DNA of 64,000 bases, taken from Duganella sp. CF517. GTDB taxonomy: Bacteria; Pseudomonadota; Gammaproteobacteria; Burkholderiales; Burkholderiaceae_D. Below the pieces are notes generated by a model. The model was not told the origin of the DNA. It saw nothing but the letters and a program-made list of their open reading frames with translations, and ran no database searches. Shown here piece after piece: positions 36,953 through 45,909 of the stretch. Each line of letters starts with the position of its first letter. Position 1 is the stretch's first letter. The stretch spans positions 124,001 through 188,000 of the forward strand of contig NZ_FODC01000002.1 in the NCBI RefSeq assembly GCF_900110275.1, read 5' to 3'. Made by a program: the position numbers and the translations under genes.

Positions 36953-37813
36953 GTGAGCGCATCTAAAATCTTCCGCTTTTTCCTGACCATGCTGTTGCTG
37001 GCGGCGGCCCTGTGGATCGGGCGCACCGCCTGGGACCAGTACATGGAATCGGCGTGGACCCGCGACGGCCGCATCAAGGCCGACGTGGTCACCATCAGCG
37101 CCGACGTCGCCGGCACCGTGACCGACGTGATGGTGCGCGATAACCAGATGGTCAAGCAAGGCGACGTGCTGTTCGTCGTCGACAAGGCGCGCTACCAGAA
37201 CGCGCTGGCGCAGGCCAACGCCATGCTGGCGTCGCAGCAGGTCGAGAAGGGCCGCCGCAGCAAGGAGGCCAGCCGCCGCGCGGCGCTGGACAGCTCCATC
37301 ATCTCCGCCGAGAGCATGGAGACGGCCCAATTCGCGGTCGGCACCGCGTCGGCGCAATACCAGGCCGCGCTGGCCGCACGCGATCTGGCGCAGCTCAATC
37401 TTGAGCGCACCGTGGTGCGCGCGCCGGTGGCCGGCTATGTCACCAACCTGAATGTGCACGCGGGCGATTTCGCCGCCGTCGGCGCGGCCAAGCTGGCCGT
37501 CATCGGCAGCGAGTCGTTCTACGTGGTGGGCTATTTCGAGGAAACCAAACTGCCGCTGCTGAAATTGAACGACCAGGTGCAGGTTCGCTTGATGAGCGGC
37601 GCGGCGCAGCTGAACGGCCATATCGAGAGCATCGCGCACGGCATCACCGACCGCGACGCCAGCGTCGGACGCGAGCTGCTGGCCGACGTCAACCCCACCT
37701 TCAACTGGGTGCGGCTGGCGCAGCGGGTGCCGGTGCGCATCCATATCGACCGGAAGCCCAAGGACCTGGCGCTGGTGGCCGGCACCACCTGCACGGTGGT
37801 GATCCACAGCTGA
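36953..37813 (+). CDS. HlyD-family periplasmic adaptor (AaeA-like)
   Basis: Starting at GTG 36953 gives a 286-residue protein with one N-terminal membrane anchor (FRFFLTMLLLAAALWIG). The biotinyl-lipoyl-like domain (WTRDGRIKADVVTISADVAG), a short helical hairpin and a beta-barrel (VVGYFEETKLPLLK) follow. This is the AaeA/EmrA pattern that links the inner-membrane pump to the outer-membrane channel. It closes the efflux operon and converges on an SDR gene 7 nt away. Confidence 0.92.
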   Translation: MSASKIFRFFLTMLLLAAALWIGRTAWDQYMESAWTRDGRIKADVVTISADVAGTVTDVMVRDNQMVKQGDVLFVVDKARYQNALAQANAMLASQQVEKGRRSKEASRRAALDSSIISAESMETAQFAVGTASAQYQAALAARDLAQLNLERTVVRAPVAGYVTNLNVHAGDFAAVGAAKLAVIGSESFYVVGYFEETKLPLLKLNDQVQVRLMSGAAQLNGHIESIAHGITDRDASVGRELLADVNPTFNWVRLAQRVPVRIHIDRKPKDLALVAGTTCTVVIHS

Positions 37814-37819
37814 CGGAAA

Positions 37820-38566
37820 CTAGCGCGAGCCGGCGACATCCAGGATCGCGCCGCTGACGTAGGACGACTGCGGCGACAGCAGCCACAAAATGGACTCGGC
37901 GACTTCCTCCGAGCGGGCCGCGCGGCCCATCGGCAAACTCGCTGCCATCCGCGCCACGCGATCCGGCATGCCGCCGCTGGCGTGGATCTCGGTGTCGGTG
38001 ACGCCGGGCCGCACGCAGTTGACGCGGATGCCCTCCTCCGCCACTTCCTTCGACAAGCCCAGGGTCATCACATCGATGGCACCCTTGGAGGACGCGTAGT
38101 CGATGTAGGTATTGGCGCCGCCATGCCGGGCCGCGCCGGAGGAGATGTTGACGATGCCGCCACCTTGCCCGCCACTGCGCGTCGACATGCGCCGAACCGC
38201 CTCGCGCGCGCACAGGAAAGCGCTCATGATGTTGGTGGTGAAAACGCGCTGCATCCGCTCGGCCGACATCTCCGTCAGCTTGCACTGCTGTTCCAGCACG
38301 CCGACGTTGTTGACCAGCGCGGTGATCGGACCCAATTGCGTGTCGACCGCCGCGAACAGGCGCAGCACGTCGTCCTCCACGCCCATATCGCCCCGCACCA
38401 CGATCGCCTCGCCGCCCTCGCCGGCGATTTGCGCGCGCAGCGCCTCGGCCGCGTCGCCGTTGCTGACGTAGTTGATGCAGACGGCGTAGCCTCGGCGGCT
38501 CGCCATCAAGGCCGTCGCCGCGCCTATGCCCCGGCTGCTGCCGGTCACCACCATCACTTGTTTCAT
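37820..38566 (-). CDS. SDR family oxidoreductase
   Basis: The 248-residue protein has TGSSRGIGAATA at the NAD(P) site, NNVG, the catalytic Ser in NISSGAARHG, and YASSKGAID. The closing LSPQSSYVSGAILDVAGSR (split here as LSPQSSYVSG and ILDVAG) is typical of classical SDRs. NADP preference is likely from the basic residue after the first strand. The substrate is unknown. It is read toward the efflux operon and does not share its strand. Confidence 0.85.
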   Translation of the reverse strand: MKQVMVVTGSSRGIGAATALMASRRGYAVCINYVSNGDAAEALRAQIAGEGGEAIVVRGDMGVEDDVLRLFAAVDTQLGPITALVNNVGVLEQQCKLTEMSAERMQRVFTTNIMSAFLCAREAVRRMSTRSGGQGGGIVNISSGAARHGGANTYIDYASSKGAIDVMTLGLSKEVAEEGIRVNCVRPGVTDTEIHASGGMPDRVARMAASLPMGRAARSEEVAESILWLLSPQSSYVSGAILDVAGSR

Positions 38567-38578
38567 CGCTCGCCTCGT

Positions 38579-38602
38579 AAAAAAGCCCGCTGGCGCGGGC
38601 TT
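38579..38602 (-). terminator. Rho-independent terminator after the small membrane protein gene
   Basis: On the minus strand AAGCCCGC, a GCCA loop and GCGGGCTT are followed by TTTT, just after the stop of the 38613-38945 gene and before the SDR. Confidence 0.85.
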
Positions 38603-38612
38603 GTGGTCTGGG

Positions 38613-38945
38613 TTACTTCTCCGGACTGGTGTTTTTCAGCGCGTAGGTCACGTGCTGCCACCAGTGGTCGCGCGAATCGACCGTCCGCAGGCATTTTTTG
38701 TCGACTTCGCCCTTGAACATCGGGTCTTCGCACTTTTTGGTCATCAACGCATAGCGCTGATTTTCCGCGTTGGCCAAGGCGACCACCAGCCAGAAGACAA
38801 AGCCCAGCAACACCACCACCAAGCTCCATGCGACATGGTTGATATACGCCCACTCGAACAGCGTCTCGATGACCGGTGACGACTCCTTGTAGAGATGCAT
38901 CACCTTACCTTCGGCGGCCTTGCGTTCGTCGCTGATTTCTTTCAT
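38613..38945 (-). CDS. Small single-helix membrane protein of unknown function
   Basis: The 110-residue protein has one membrane segment (VAWSLVVVLLGFVFWLVVAL) with a soluble N-terminus and a C-terminal part. That part contains two Cys (KKCEDP, KKCLRT) and an aromatic DHWWQHVTYAL stretch. It has its own terminator. I do not recognise the family. Confidence 0.65.
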   Translation of the reverse strand: MKEISDERKAAEGKVMHLYKESSPVIETLFEWAYINHVAWSLVVVLLGFVFWLVVALANAENQRYALMTKKCEDPMFKGEVDKKCLRTVDSRDHWWQHVTYALKNTSPEK

Positions 38946-39075
38946 TTTCGTACCCGTTCCAAATTAAAGCGCTTCCTTGCGCGGCGGGTGACACGTCTAC
39001 CACGCCACGAGCGGAGATTACCACTTTTCAGGCGCGAGGTGGCCGTTCGCGCCCGGGAAGGACGTTAAAACGCGC

Positions 39076-41067
39076 TTAAAACTCGTAGCGCGCCGACAGT
39101 TTCAACTGGCGGCCGTCCGCAGCGTAAATGCCGCTGTGGACGCCGTCCACGCAGGAATAAGCCTGCGAGTAGTAGCGTTTATCGGTCAGGTTCAGGCCGG
39201 AGACGGCGAACTCCCACTGGCCGAACTTGCGGGCATAGCGGGCGTCGACGGTGGCGAAGCCCGGAATTTTACCTGCGCAGCTGTTGTCGAAGTCCGAGCC
39301 GTAGCGCTGATTGTCCACCCACTGCGTTCCGATGTCGGCCGACTGTCCGTCGGCCGGGGTCCAGCTCAGGCGCGCGCCCAGCGTATTCTCGGGCACCAGC
39401 ACCATCTGCTTGCCGCTGTTGGCGCCTTCGCGGAACTTGGCGTCGACGTGCTGGTAGTGCGCGCTGACGGTCCAATCGGCGGCGATGCGCTGCTCCGCAT
39501 CGAGCTCGAAGCCCCGGCGTTTGGTCGGATCAAGGTTGACATTGGCGAACGTGGTGGGATCGTAGAAGATCTCGTTGCTCAGGTTGTGACGGAATACGCG
39601 CGCCGTGACCTTGTGCGAGGCATTGGCATAACTGGCGCCCAGTTCCAGGTCGTGCGACTTTTGCGGCTGCAGCGACGCGTTGATCACGCGCGTGAAGGCG
39701 TTTTCGTCGGCATTGGCGACCCGGTAGCTTTGTCCCGCCTTGCCGAACACCGTCAAACCGTTCAGCGGCATATAGCTCGCCTGCAGCTCCCACGCGTTCA
39801 AGCCCTGCGTCACGTCGTAGCCCGTGCTGCCGAAGCCCGCCGGATCGCTGAAATCCTTGTCGAAGATCTCGCGCCGCACACCGGCCGAGATCCGGCCTTG
39901 ATGCGCGGCGTCGAAGCGCAGCTCGTCGCGCAGATAAATCGCCTTCGACTTCTGCTCGGCGTCGGCCGTGGCGGCGGTGCGCTCCCACTTGCTCAAGTCC
40001 ACGCCGGCCACCACTTCATTGAGCAGGCCGCCGATCTCGCCCAGGCGGCGCACGCGTGGCGAGAACTGAATCTGTTTGCTTTCACTGGTGCCGATCGACG
40101 AACCGCCATCGTAGAAGTATGACGAATCGACCGTCTTTTTACGGTACGACAGGTCGGCCGCCAGATCGTAGCCGGCCAGGCGATACTGGCTGAAGATGGT
40201 GAAGCGGTCGCTATCGAGCGAGCCATGGTCGTCGGGCGTGCTCGCCTGGCGCGGATTGGCGTTGAACTGCGCTTCGGTCAGAGATCCCGGCAGGCGCATG
40301 TCCTGGCGCGCGCCTTCATAGCGGAAGCCGACGCGGCCGGCGTCGTTGAACCACTGCGCACCGCCGCTGAACTGCGTTTGCTTGAATTCGTTGTTGTCGC
40401 GGTAGTTGTCGGTGCGCTGGTGGCCCAGGGTCGCATCGGCCGCGAAGCCTTCCCACGCCTGCGCGGCCGAGACGCGCGCCTCGCCGGCGTTAAATCGCCC
40501 GCCCTCGACGAACACGCTGCCACGGCGGGTGTTTTTGTCCGGGCTCTTGGTGACGATGTTGATCACGCCACCGGTGGCGCCGTCGCCGTACAACACGCTG
40601 GCGCCGCCGCGCGTGATTTCGATACGGTCCACCGTATCGACCGGGATGGTCGACAGGATGGCGGTGCTCAGTTCATTTTCCGACAGGCGTACGCCATCGA
40701 GCACGATCACCAGATTCTGGCTGCTGTTGGTGCCGAAGCCGCGCAGGTCGAGATCGAAATCCGGGCTGCCGTTCAGGCTTTGGCGGCCGTAGACGCCGCC
40801 GATCTTGCGGATCGCCGAATTGACGTCGCTGACGCCGGCGCGGCGGATGTCGTCGGCCGAGATCACCGTGGCGCCGATCGGTGCCAAGGCGGGATCGGCG
40901 TCGAAGCGGGAGCCGGTGATGACGACCGGTGCGAGCACCTGGGCGACCTGCGCGCCGACGGCGTCTTGCGCCATGACGGCGACAGGGGTGACGGCAACGA
41001 AGCAAAGGGAAACGGCGGCGGCCAGCAAACGTGGCGCCGAAGGCGGAACAAACGCGAAGGAATTCAT
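39076..41067 (-). CDS. btuB: TonB-dependent vitamin B12 receptor
   Basis: The 663-residue protein has a signal peptide (VSLCFVAVTPVAVMAQ), a TonB-box-like PVVITGSRF, a plug domain (GVYGRQSLNGSPDFDLDLRG, VIVLDGVRLSENEL) and a 22-strand-type barrel ending in LKLSARYEF. The family alone would not give the substrate. The cobalamin riboswitch directly upstream makes vitamin B12 or another corrinoid the best call. It is energised by an ExbB-ExbD-TonB motor, of which one pair is encoded at 14.4-15.5 kb. Confidence 0.88.
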   Translation of the reverse strand: MNSFAFVPPSAPRLLAAAVSLCFVAVTPVAVMAQDAVGAQVAQVLAPVVITGSRFDADPALAPIGATVISADDIRRAGVSDVNSAIRKIGGVYGRQSLNGSPDFDLDLRGFGTNSSQNLVIVLDGVRLSENELSTAILSTIPVDTVDRIEITRGGASVLYGDGATGGVINIVTKSPDKNTRRGSVFVEGGRFNAGEARVSAAQAWEGFAADATLGHQRTDNYRDNNEFKQTQFSGGAQWFNDAGRVGFRYEGARQDMRLPGSLTEAQFNANPRQASTPDDHGSLDSDRFTIFSQYRLAGYDLAADLSYRKKTVDSSYFYDGGSSIGTSESKQIQFSPRVRRLGEIGGLLNEVVAGVDLSKWERTAATADAEQKSKAIYLRDELRFDAAHQGRISAGVRREIFDKDFSDPAGFGSTGYDVTQGLNAWELQASYMPLNGLTVFGKAGQSYRVANADENAFTRVINASLQPQKSHDLELGASYANASHKVTARVFRHNLSNEIFYDPTTFANVNLDPTKRRGFELDAEQRIAADWTVSAHYQHVDAKFREGANSGKQMVLVPENTLGARLSWTPADGQSADIGTQWVDNQRYGSDFDNSCAGKIPGFATVDARYARKFGQWEFAVSGLNLTDKRYYSQAYSCVDGVHSGIYAADGRQLKLSARYEF

Positions 41068-41149
41068 GGCAGATCGTTTTCAAAAGAGACATCCGCGCCT
41101 GCGTCCCCGCAGGTCGGAAGTGTACGGAAGCCGCGCGCCGGTCGACGGC

Positions 41150-41335
41150 GCGCGCTCCCCCCTGTCTGGCCGATATCCGGGCTGGCCGGCGCTGTCGTCG
41201 GAGCGACTCTCGACAAAGCGCGGGCGTTACCGTTGCGGGGGCAGCACACCTTGGCCGCTTCGCGGAATGCGGAAGCGGCCCTGTGTTTCCCGTTTAACCG
41301 CGCACGTGAGCACATGCGCAGGCACCAGAACCCGG
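41150..41335 (-). promoter_or_regulatory. Cobalamin riboswitch
   Basis: On the minus strand the leader of btuB reads, in order: GGTGCCTG, GGTTAAACGGGAAACACAGG, GCTGCCCCCGCAACGGTAA (the B12 box), and CCGGATATCGGCCAG. These are the conserved blocks of the AdoCbl riboswitch in the right order and spacing. Binding of B12 should lower btuB expression. The exact ends are approximate. Confidence 0.92.
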
Positions 41336-41473
41336 GCATTATACGCCTGCCAACAACGCGGCTTCCAAAGGATCATTCAGCATTTCGATATGACCTATCT
41401 ACATTTCGCGCATTGATTGCCAGCCCCGGCGTCCCTATAGTATGGATATCAACACCATACCTGGAGCATTGCC

Positions 41474-42286
41474 ATGAGCAGCACCCAAACCCTCCCCACC
41501 TATTTTCTGTCCCACGGCGGCGGCCCGTGGCCGTTCATGATGGACACGGTCGGCCACCTGTACAAAAAACTGGATGCTTCGCTGCGCGACATCCCGCGCC
41601 AAGTGGGCGTCACGCCGAAAGCGGTGCTGGTCGTCACCTCGCACTGGGAAGGCCGCGACTTCATGCTGTCGTCGTCGGCCAGGCCGCCGATGTTGTACGA
41701 CTACGGCGGCTTCCCCCCGCACACCTATGAAGTCCAATACAGCGCCCCGGGCGCGCCGGAACTGGCCGCGCACATCAAGCAGCTGCTCGACGACGGCGGC
41801 CATCCAGCGCAACTGGACGGGCAGCGCGGCTTCGACCACGGCACCTTCAGCGCCATGTACCCGGTGTATCCCGACGCCGACGTGCCGATCGTGCAGCTGT
41901 CGCTCAAGCACGGACTCGATCCGCGGACGCATCTGGCGGTCGGACGTCTGCTGGCGCCTTTGCGCAAGGAAGGTGTGCTGATCATCGGCAGCGGCCTGAG
42001 TTACCACAACCTGCGGGCGTTCAACGCGCAGGGCGCGGCGGCGTCGCATCAATTCGACGGCTGGCTGCGGGCGGCCATGGCGCTGCCGCCGGCCGAGCGC
42101 ACGGCGGCGTTGATCGAGTGGGACAAGGCGCCGGCCGCGCGCATGGCGCATCCGCGCGAGGAACACTTGCTGCCGCTGATGGTGGCGCTGGGGGCGGCCG
42201 AGGACGAGCCGGCGTCCGTGCCGTATCACGAGGATGCGTTTATGGGATCGCTGGCCGTCAGCAGCTTCAGGTTCGGCGGCGCGTAG
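41474..42286 (+). CDS. DODA-type extradiol ring-opening dioxygenase (YgiD-like)
   Basis: The 270-residue enzyme has His in the N-terminal FLSHGGGP, His in VTSHWEGRDF, His in GFDHGTFSAM and His in REEHLLPLM. These are the usual zinc/iron ligands of class III (LigB-like) extradiol dioxygenases. The best-known relatives cleave 4,5-DOPA or homoprotocatechuate-like catechols. The native substrate is unknown. It is preceded by a short AT-rich promoter region divergent from btuB, and it ends 4 nt before the convergent GTPase gene. Confidence 0.88.
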   Translation: MSSTQTLPTYFLSHGGGPWPFMMDTVGHLYKKLDASLRDIPRQVGVTPKAVLVVTSHWEGRDFMLSSSARPPMLYDYGGFPPHTYEVQYSAPGAPELAAHIKQLLDDGGHPAQLDGQRGFDHGTFSAMYPVYPDADVPIVQLSLKHGLDPRTHLAVGRLLAPLRKEGVLIIGSGLSYHNLRAFNAQGAAASHQFDGWLRAAMALPPAERTAALIEWDKAPAARMAHPREEHLLPLMVALGAAEDEPASVPYHEDAFMGSLAVSSFRFGGA

Positions 42287-42289
42287 GGA

Positions 42290-43240
42290 CTACGTTCCGC
42301 GTTTGCCCTTGGCGTATTCGGCGGCCTTGGCTTCGGCGATCGCGGCTTTTTCGGCCGCCTTGGCCGCCGCCTCCACCGCGTACGTATCCAACCGCTCCTT
42401 GCGCGACGCCGGCGTCTCGAGCGAGATGCGGCCCAAGGTGCCGCTGCGGTAGTCGCCCAGGAAGGTATGCGACGCCTTCTCGAAATCGAGGTCGCCGCCC
42501 TTCTGGCGGAAGCCGCGCTTGGCCGCCACGCCCTCCACCACCGCGATGCCGTCGAACTTCTCGATATCCTTGAAGCCGTAGCGCGCCACCAGCAACTGCG
42601 GGTAGTACTTCAGCATCTCGTCGGCCAGGAACACCGCCACCTCCTCCTCGATCAGCGCGTTCGAGCCGATGGCGTGGCTGGCGGCCAGCATCAAGCCGTC
42701 GCTGGGCAGCGCGATCTTCGGCCACAGCATGCCGGGCGTGTCGACCAGGATGGTGTTCTTGTCCAGATAAAGCTTCTGCTGCTGCTTGGTCACCGCCGGC
42801 TCGTCGCCGACCTTGGCCACTTTGCGCTTGAGCAGCGCGTTCATCAGGGTCGACTTGCCGACGTTGGGGATCCCCATGATCATGATGCGCAATGGCTTGG
42901 TCGGCACGCCCCGGTGCGGCGCCAATTGCTTGGCCAGTTCCGGCACGCGCGTGACGTCGGCCGGCTTCTTGGTGGTCATCGCGAACGCCGTCACGCCCTC
43001 CTGCGCGTTGTAATACTGTACCCACGCCGCCGTGGCGGCGGGATCGGCCAGGTCGATCTTGTTGAGGATCTTCAGGCACGGACGCTGGCGGAACTTGCGC
43101 AGCTCCTCCACCATCGGATTGGTGCTGGCCTCCGGCAGGCGCGCGTCGACCACCTCGATCACCAGATCGGTGTTCTCCATCTGCTCCGCCGCCTTCTTCT
43201 TGGCGGCGTTCATGTGCCCCGGGTACCATTGTATCGACAT
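42290..43240 (-). CDS. Ribosome biogenesis GTPase YlqF/RbgA
   Basis: ATG 43240 gives a 316-residue protein beginning MSIQWYPGHMNAAKKKA, the YlqF signature. The GTPase motifs are circularly permuted: NKIDLAD (G4) comes before GIPNVGKSTLMN (G1) and VDTPGMLWPK (G3). The C-terminal half is the RNA-binding-like domain. RbgA helps late assembly of the large ribosomal subunit. A longer in-frame start exists but lacks homology. Confidence 0.92.
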   Translation of the reverse strand: MSIQWYPGHMNAAKKKAAEQMENTDLVIEVVDARLPEASTNPMVEELRKFRQRPCLKILNKIDLADPAATAAWVQYYNAQEGVTAFAMTTKKPADVTRVPELAKQLAPHRGVPTKPLRIMIMGIPNVGKSTLMNALLKRKVAKVGDEPAVTKQQQKLYLDKNTILVDTPGMLWPKIALPSDGLMLAASHAIGSNALIEEEVAVFLADEMLKYYPQLLVARYGFKDIEKFDGIAVVEGVAAKRGFRQKGGDLDFEKASHTFLGDYRSGTLGRISLETPASRKERLDTYAVEAAAKAAEKAAIAEAKAAEYAKGKRGT

Positions 43241-43370
43241 GCTCTGACCTTCAAAATCGTTCTGACAATCCGCTATTTTACCTGCTGGCCCGGCCGGGAT
43301 TCGGATATCATGAGTCGCTTTTCCGTTTTTCTGACCATATAAACAATATTTTTCAACCGGAGTGCTGAAG

Positions 43371-45356
43371 ATGAGCATAGCTGCACCGTCCAACCCGAGG
43401 GAGATCACCCTCCGCGGCATTATTCTGGGCATCCTGATTACGCTGGTATTCACGGCGGCACAGGTCTACCTGGGCCTGAAAGTGGGCCTGACCTTCGCCA
43501 CGTCGATCCCGGCGGCCGTGATCTCGATGGCGCTGTTGAGCGCCTTCAAGAACGCCACCATCCAGGAAAACAACATCGTCCAAACGATCGCCTCGGCCGC
43601 CGGTACGCTGGCGTCGGTGATCTTCGTGCTGCCAGGCCTGCTGATGATCGGCTGGTGGGCGCACGTGCCGTTCTGGCCGACCTTCGGCGCCTGCGCCATC
43701 GGCGGCGTGTTGGGCGTGATGTACACGGTGCCGCTGCGCCGCGCGCTGGTGTCGCAATCGAACCTGCCGTATCCGGAGGGCGTCGCCGCCGCCGAGGTGC
43801 TCAAGGTGGGCACGGCCTCGCGCGCCGGCGCCGCCGAGGGCAAGGCCGGCCTGCGCGCGGTGGTGCTGGGCGCCGTCAGCTCTGCGCTGTTCGCCGCCGG
43901 CGCCGCCGTCAAGCTGATGGCCGGTGAATTGTCGTTCTACTTCCGCACCGGCGCCGGCGCCACCGGCATCGGCGCCTCCGGTTCGCTGGCGCTGATCGGC
44001 GCCGGCCATTTGATGGGCATCACGGTCGGCCTGGCGATGCTCGCCGGCCTGGTCATCGCCTGGGGCATCATGGTGCCGTTGATGACGTCCCTGACCCCGG
44101 CCGCCGCCGGCGTCGACGCCGCCGGCCACGCGCTGGGCATCTGGAAAACCGAAGTGCGCATGATGGGCGCGGGCGTGATCGGCATCGCCGCGATCATCAC
44201 CCTGGCCGGCCTGGCCAAGCCGATTTTCGGCGGCCTGAAATCGGCCATGGACACGGCGCGCCGCGCCAAGCTCGAAGGCGCCGTGCTCGATCGCACCGAG
44301 ATGGATATGCCGATCTTCATCGTCGGCCTGGTCACCTTGGTGGCGATGGTGCCGGCCGGCTGGCTGCTCACCAGCTTCCTGCAGGGCGGCCCGCTGTCGT
44401 CGATCGCCTTGCCGCTGGTGGCGGTCGGCATCGGCTACATCCTGGTCGCGGGCATCCTGGCCGCCGCCGTCTGCGGCTACATGGCGGGCCTGATCGGCTC
44501 CTCCAACTCGCCGGTGTCGGGCATCGCCATCTTGACGATCCTGGGCGCGGCGCTCAGCGTGGGCATGGTCGGGCGCAGCATCATGGGTCCGGAAGTGGCG
44601 CAGGCGCTGATCGCCTTCGCGCTGTTCGTCACCACCGTGGTGCTGGCGGTGGCCGTGATCGGCAACGACAACCTGCAGGATTTGAAGACCGGCCAGCTGG
44701 TCGACGCCACGCCGTGGAAGCAGCAGGTCGCGCTGCTGATCGGCGTGTTCGCCGGTTCGTGCGTGGTGCCGCCGGTGCTGGAACTGCTCAACCACGCCAA
44801 CGGTTTCGTCGGCGCGCCTAACCTCGACTCGATCTCGGACCAGCCGCTGGCCGCGCCGCAGGCGTTGCTGATCTCGACGCTGGCCAAGGGCGTCATCGGC
44901 GGCAACCTGCAATGGAACCTGCTCGGCTACGGCGTGCTGGTCGGGCTGGTGCTGGTGGCGATCAACTTCGTGCTGAAAAAATCGAGCAACGACAAATACA
45001 GCCTGCCGCCGCTGGGCGTGGGCCTGGCGATCTACCTGCCCAGCGCGGTGATCACGCCGGTGGTCATCGGCGCGGTGGCCGGCTACTTCTTCGAGCGCGC
45101 CTGCGGCAAATCGGCCGGCGGCGAAACGGCCAAGCGCCTGGCGGTGCTGATCATGTCGGGCTTCATCGTCGGCGAGAGCCTGTTCAACGTCGCGCTGGCC
45201 GGCCTGATCGTGCTGTCGGGCGAAGGCGAACCGCTGGCCATCCACAACTCGCTGAGCGAAGCGCACACGATGATCATCTCGCTGATCGTCGCCACGGTCG
45301 TGGTCGTGGGCCTGTACCGCTGGTCGTCGAAGAACGGCCACGCCGTCAACGCCTGA
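43371..45356 (+). CDS. OPT family oligopeptide transporter
   Basis: The 661-residue polytopic protein has about 15 membrane helices and the OPT pattern (TLRGIILGILITLVFTAAQ, split, then FATSIPAAVISMALL and NLPYPEGVAAAEVLKVG). It would import small peptides or metal chelates at the inner membrane. ATG 43371 has GGAG eight bases upstream; a GTG nine bases earlier is less likely. A 104-bp inverted repeat begins 20 nt after the stop. Confidence 0.92.
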   Translation: MSIAAPSNPREITLRGIILGILITLVFTAAQVYLGLKVGLTFATSIPAAVISMALLSAFKNATIQENNIVQTIASAAGTLASVIFVLPGLLMIGWWAHVPFWPTFGACAIGGVLGVMYTVPLRRALVSQSNLPYPEGVAAAEVLKVGTASRAGAAEGKAGLRAVVLGAVSSALFAAGAAVKLMAGELSFYFRTGAGATGIGASGSLALIGAGHLMGITVGLAMLAGLVIAWGIMVPLMTSLTPAAAGVDAAGHALGIWKTEVRMMGAGVIGIAAIITLAGLAKPIFGGLKSAMDTARRAKLEGAVLDRTEMDMPIFIVGLVTLVAMVPAGWLLTSFLQGGPLSSIALPLVAVGIGYILVAGILAAAVCGYMAGLIGSSNSPVSGIAILTILGAALSVGMVGRSIMGPEVAQALIAFALFVTTVVLAVAVIGNDNLQDLKTGQLVDATPWKQQVALLIGVFAGSCVVPPVLELLNHANGFVGAPNLDSISDQPLAAPQALLISTLAKGVIGGNLQWNLLGYGVLVGLVLVAINFVLKKSSNDKYSLPPLGVGLAIYLPSAVITPVVIGAVAGYFFERACGKSAGGETAKRLAVLIMSGFIVGESLFNVALAGLIVLSGEGEPLAIHNSLSEAHTMIISLIVATVVVVGLYRWSSKNGHAVNA

Positions 45357-45375
45357 TCAAACGCAGCAACCCGCC

Positions 45376-45479
45376 ACTCCGGGGTCGAGTCTGACATTGC
45401 TACACGAACTGTGCCGTAGCGGGCAAACGCCCGCACCACGGCCCGGGACGTGTAGCAATGTCAGACCTGACCCCGGAGT
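45376..45479. repeat. REP-like long inverted repeat
   Basis: Arms 45376-45406 and 45449-45479 are 31-bp inverted repeats differing at two adjacent bases. Each carries CCGGGGTC and GTCTGACATTGCTACACG. The 42-bp centre holds a smaller hairpin (GCGGGC AAAC GCCCGC) enclosed by GCCGT/ACGGC. It could fold as a cruciform or a strong RNA hairpin downstream of the OPT gene. The arm core (GGGGTCAGGTCTGACA) resembles the repeat inside lpxK. Confidence 0.85.
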
Positions 45480-45569
45480 TGTTTTTGGAACCGCTCGAGC
45501 AGGGCGTAGTGTGCTTCCGCTGGTCCGACCGCAAGGAGGATCGCCGCGACCAGGAACCGCCGCCCCGTC

Positions 45570-45876
45570 CAGGCACACCATCGTTCGCCGGGTCGATCCG
45601 ACGATGGCGAGCATTTAGGCCATCCACTGGATCAACGACGATCGACTACACGTGGAACAACGTCGATGCCGCGCCGGTGTCGTCGCGCCTGTTCCGCCTG
45701 ACACGCCGCTGGAGCACGGCAGGCGCTTCGGCAACGGCGTAACGGCCAACAACAGCAACGTCACCGCCATTTACTACGACAACGAAAGCCACGGCTGGCG
45801 CAACGGGAAAAACCGCGTCGATTTCTGGCGGCAGGTCGAGGCCTTCCTCGACCAACACCTCAAGCCCGCCCCGTGA
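45570..45876 (+). pseudogene. Remnant of an S9 family (prolyl oligopeptidase-like) peptidase
   Basis: One frame reads VRRVDPTMASI, an in-frame amber, then IHWINDDRL. It continues without a stop into a typical S9 peptidase C-terminus (VTAIYYDNESHGWRNGKNR, VDFWRQVEAFLDQHL) that contains the catalytic-type His (SHGW). The N-terminal-propeller-like and C-terminal pieces are joined directly. Most of the gene, including the Ser and Asp region, is missing. The 5' side touches the REP-like inverted repeat. It is a deletion derivative rather than a functional gene. Confidence 0.7.
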
Positions 45877-45909
45877 CGCGGCCGGGTCGGCACGCCGCGC
45901 CGGCCGCGC

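Noticed and set aside
43353..45341. 662-codon minus-strand frame over the OPT transporter
   Set aside because: Asp/His/Gln/Arg-rich antisense of a clear polytopic transporter.
45458..45742. 94-codon plus-strand frame starting inside the inverted repeat
   Set aside because: It starts in the repeat arm and reads Arg/Pro/Ser-rich without homology. The peptidase remnant is in another frame.
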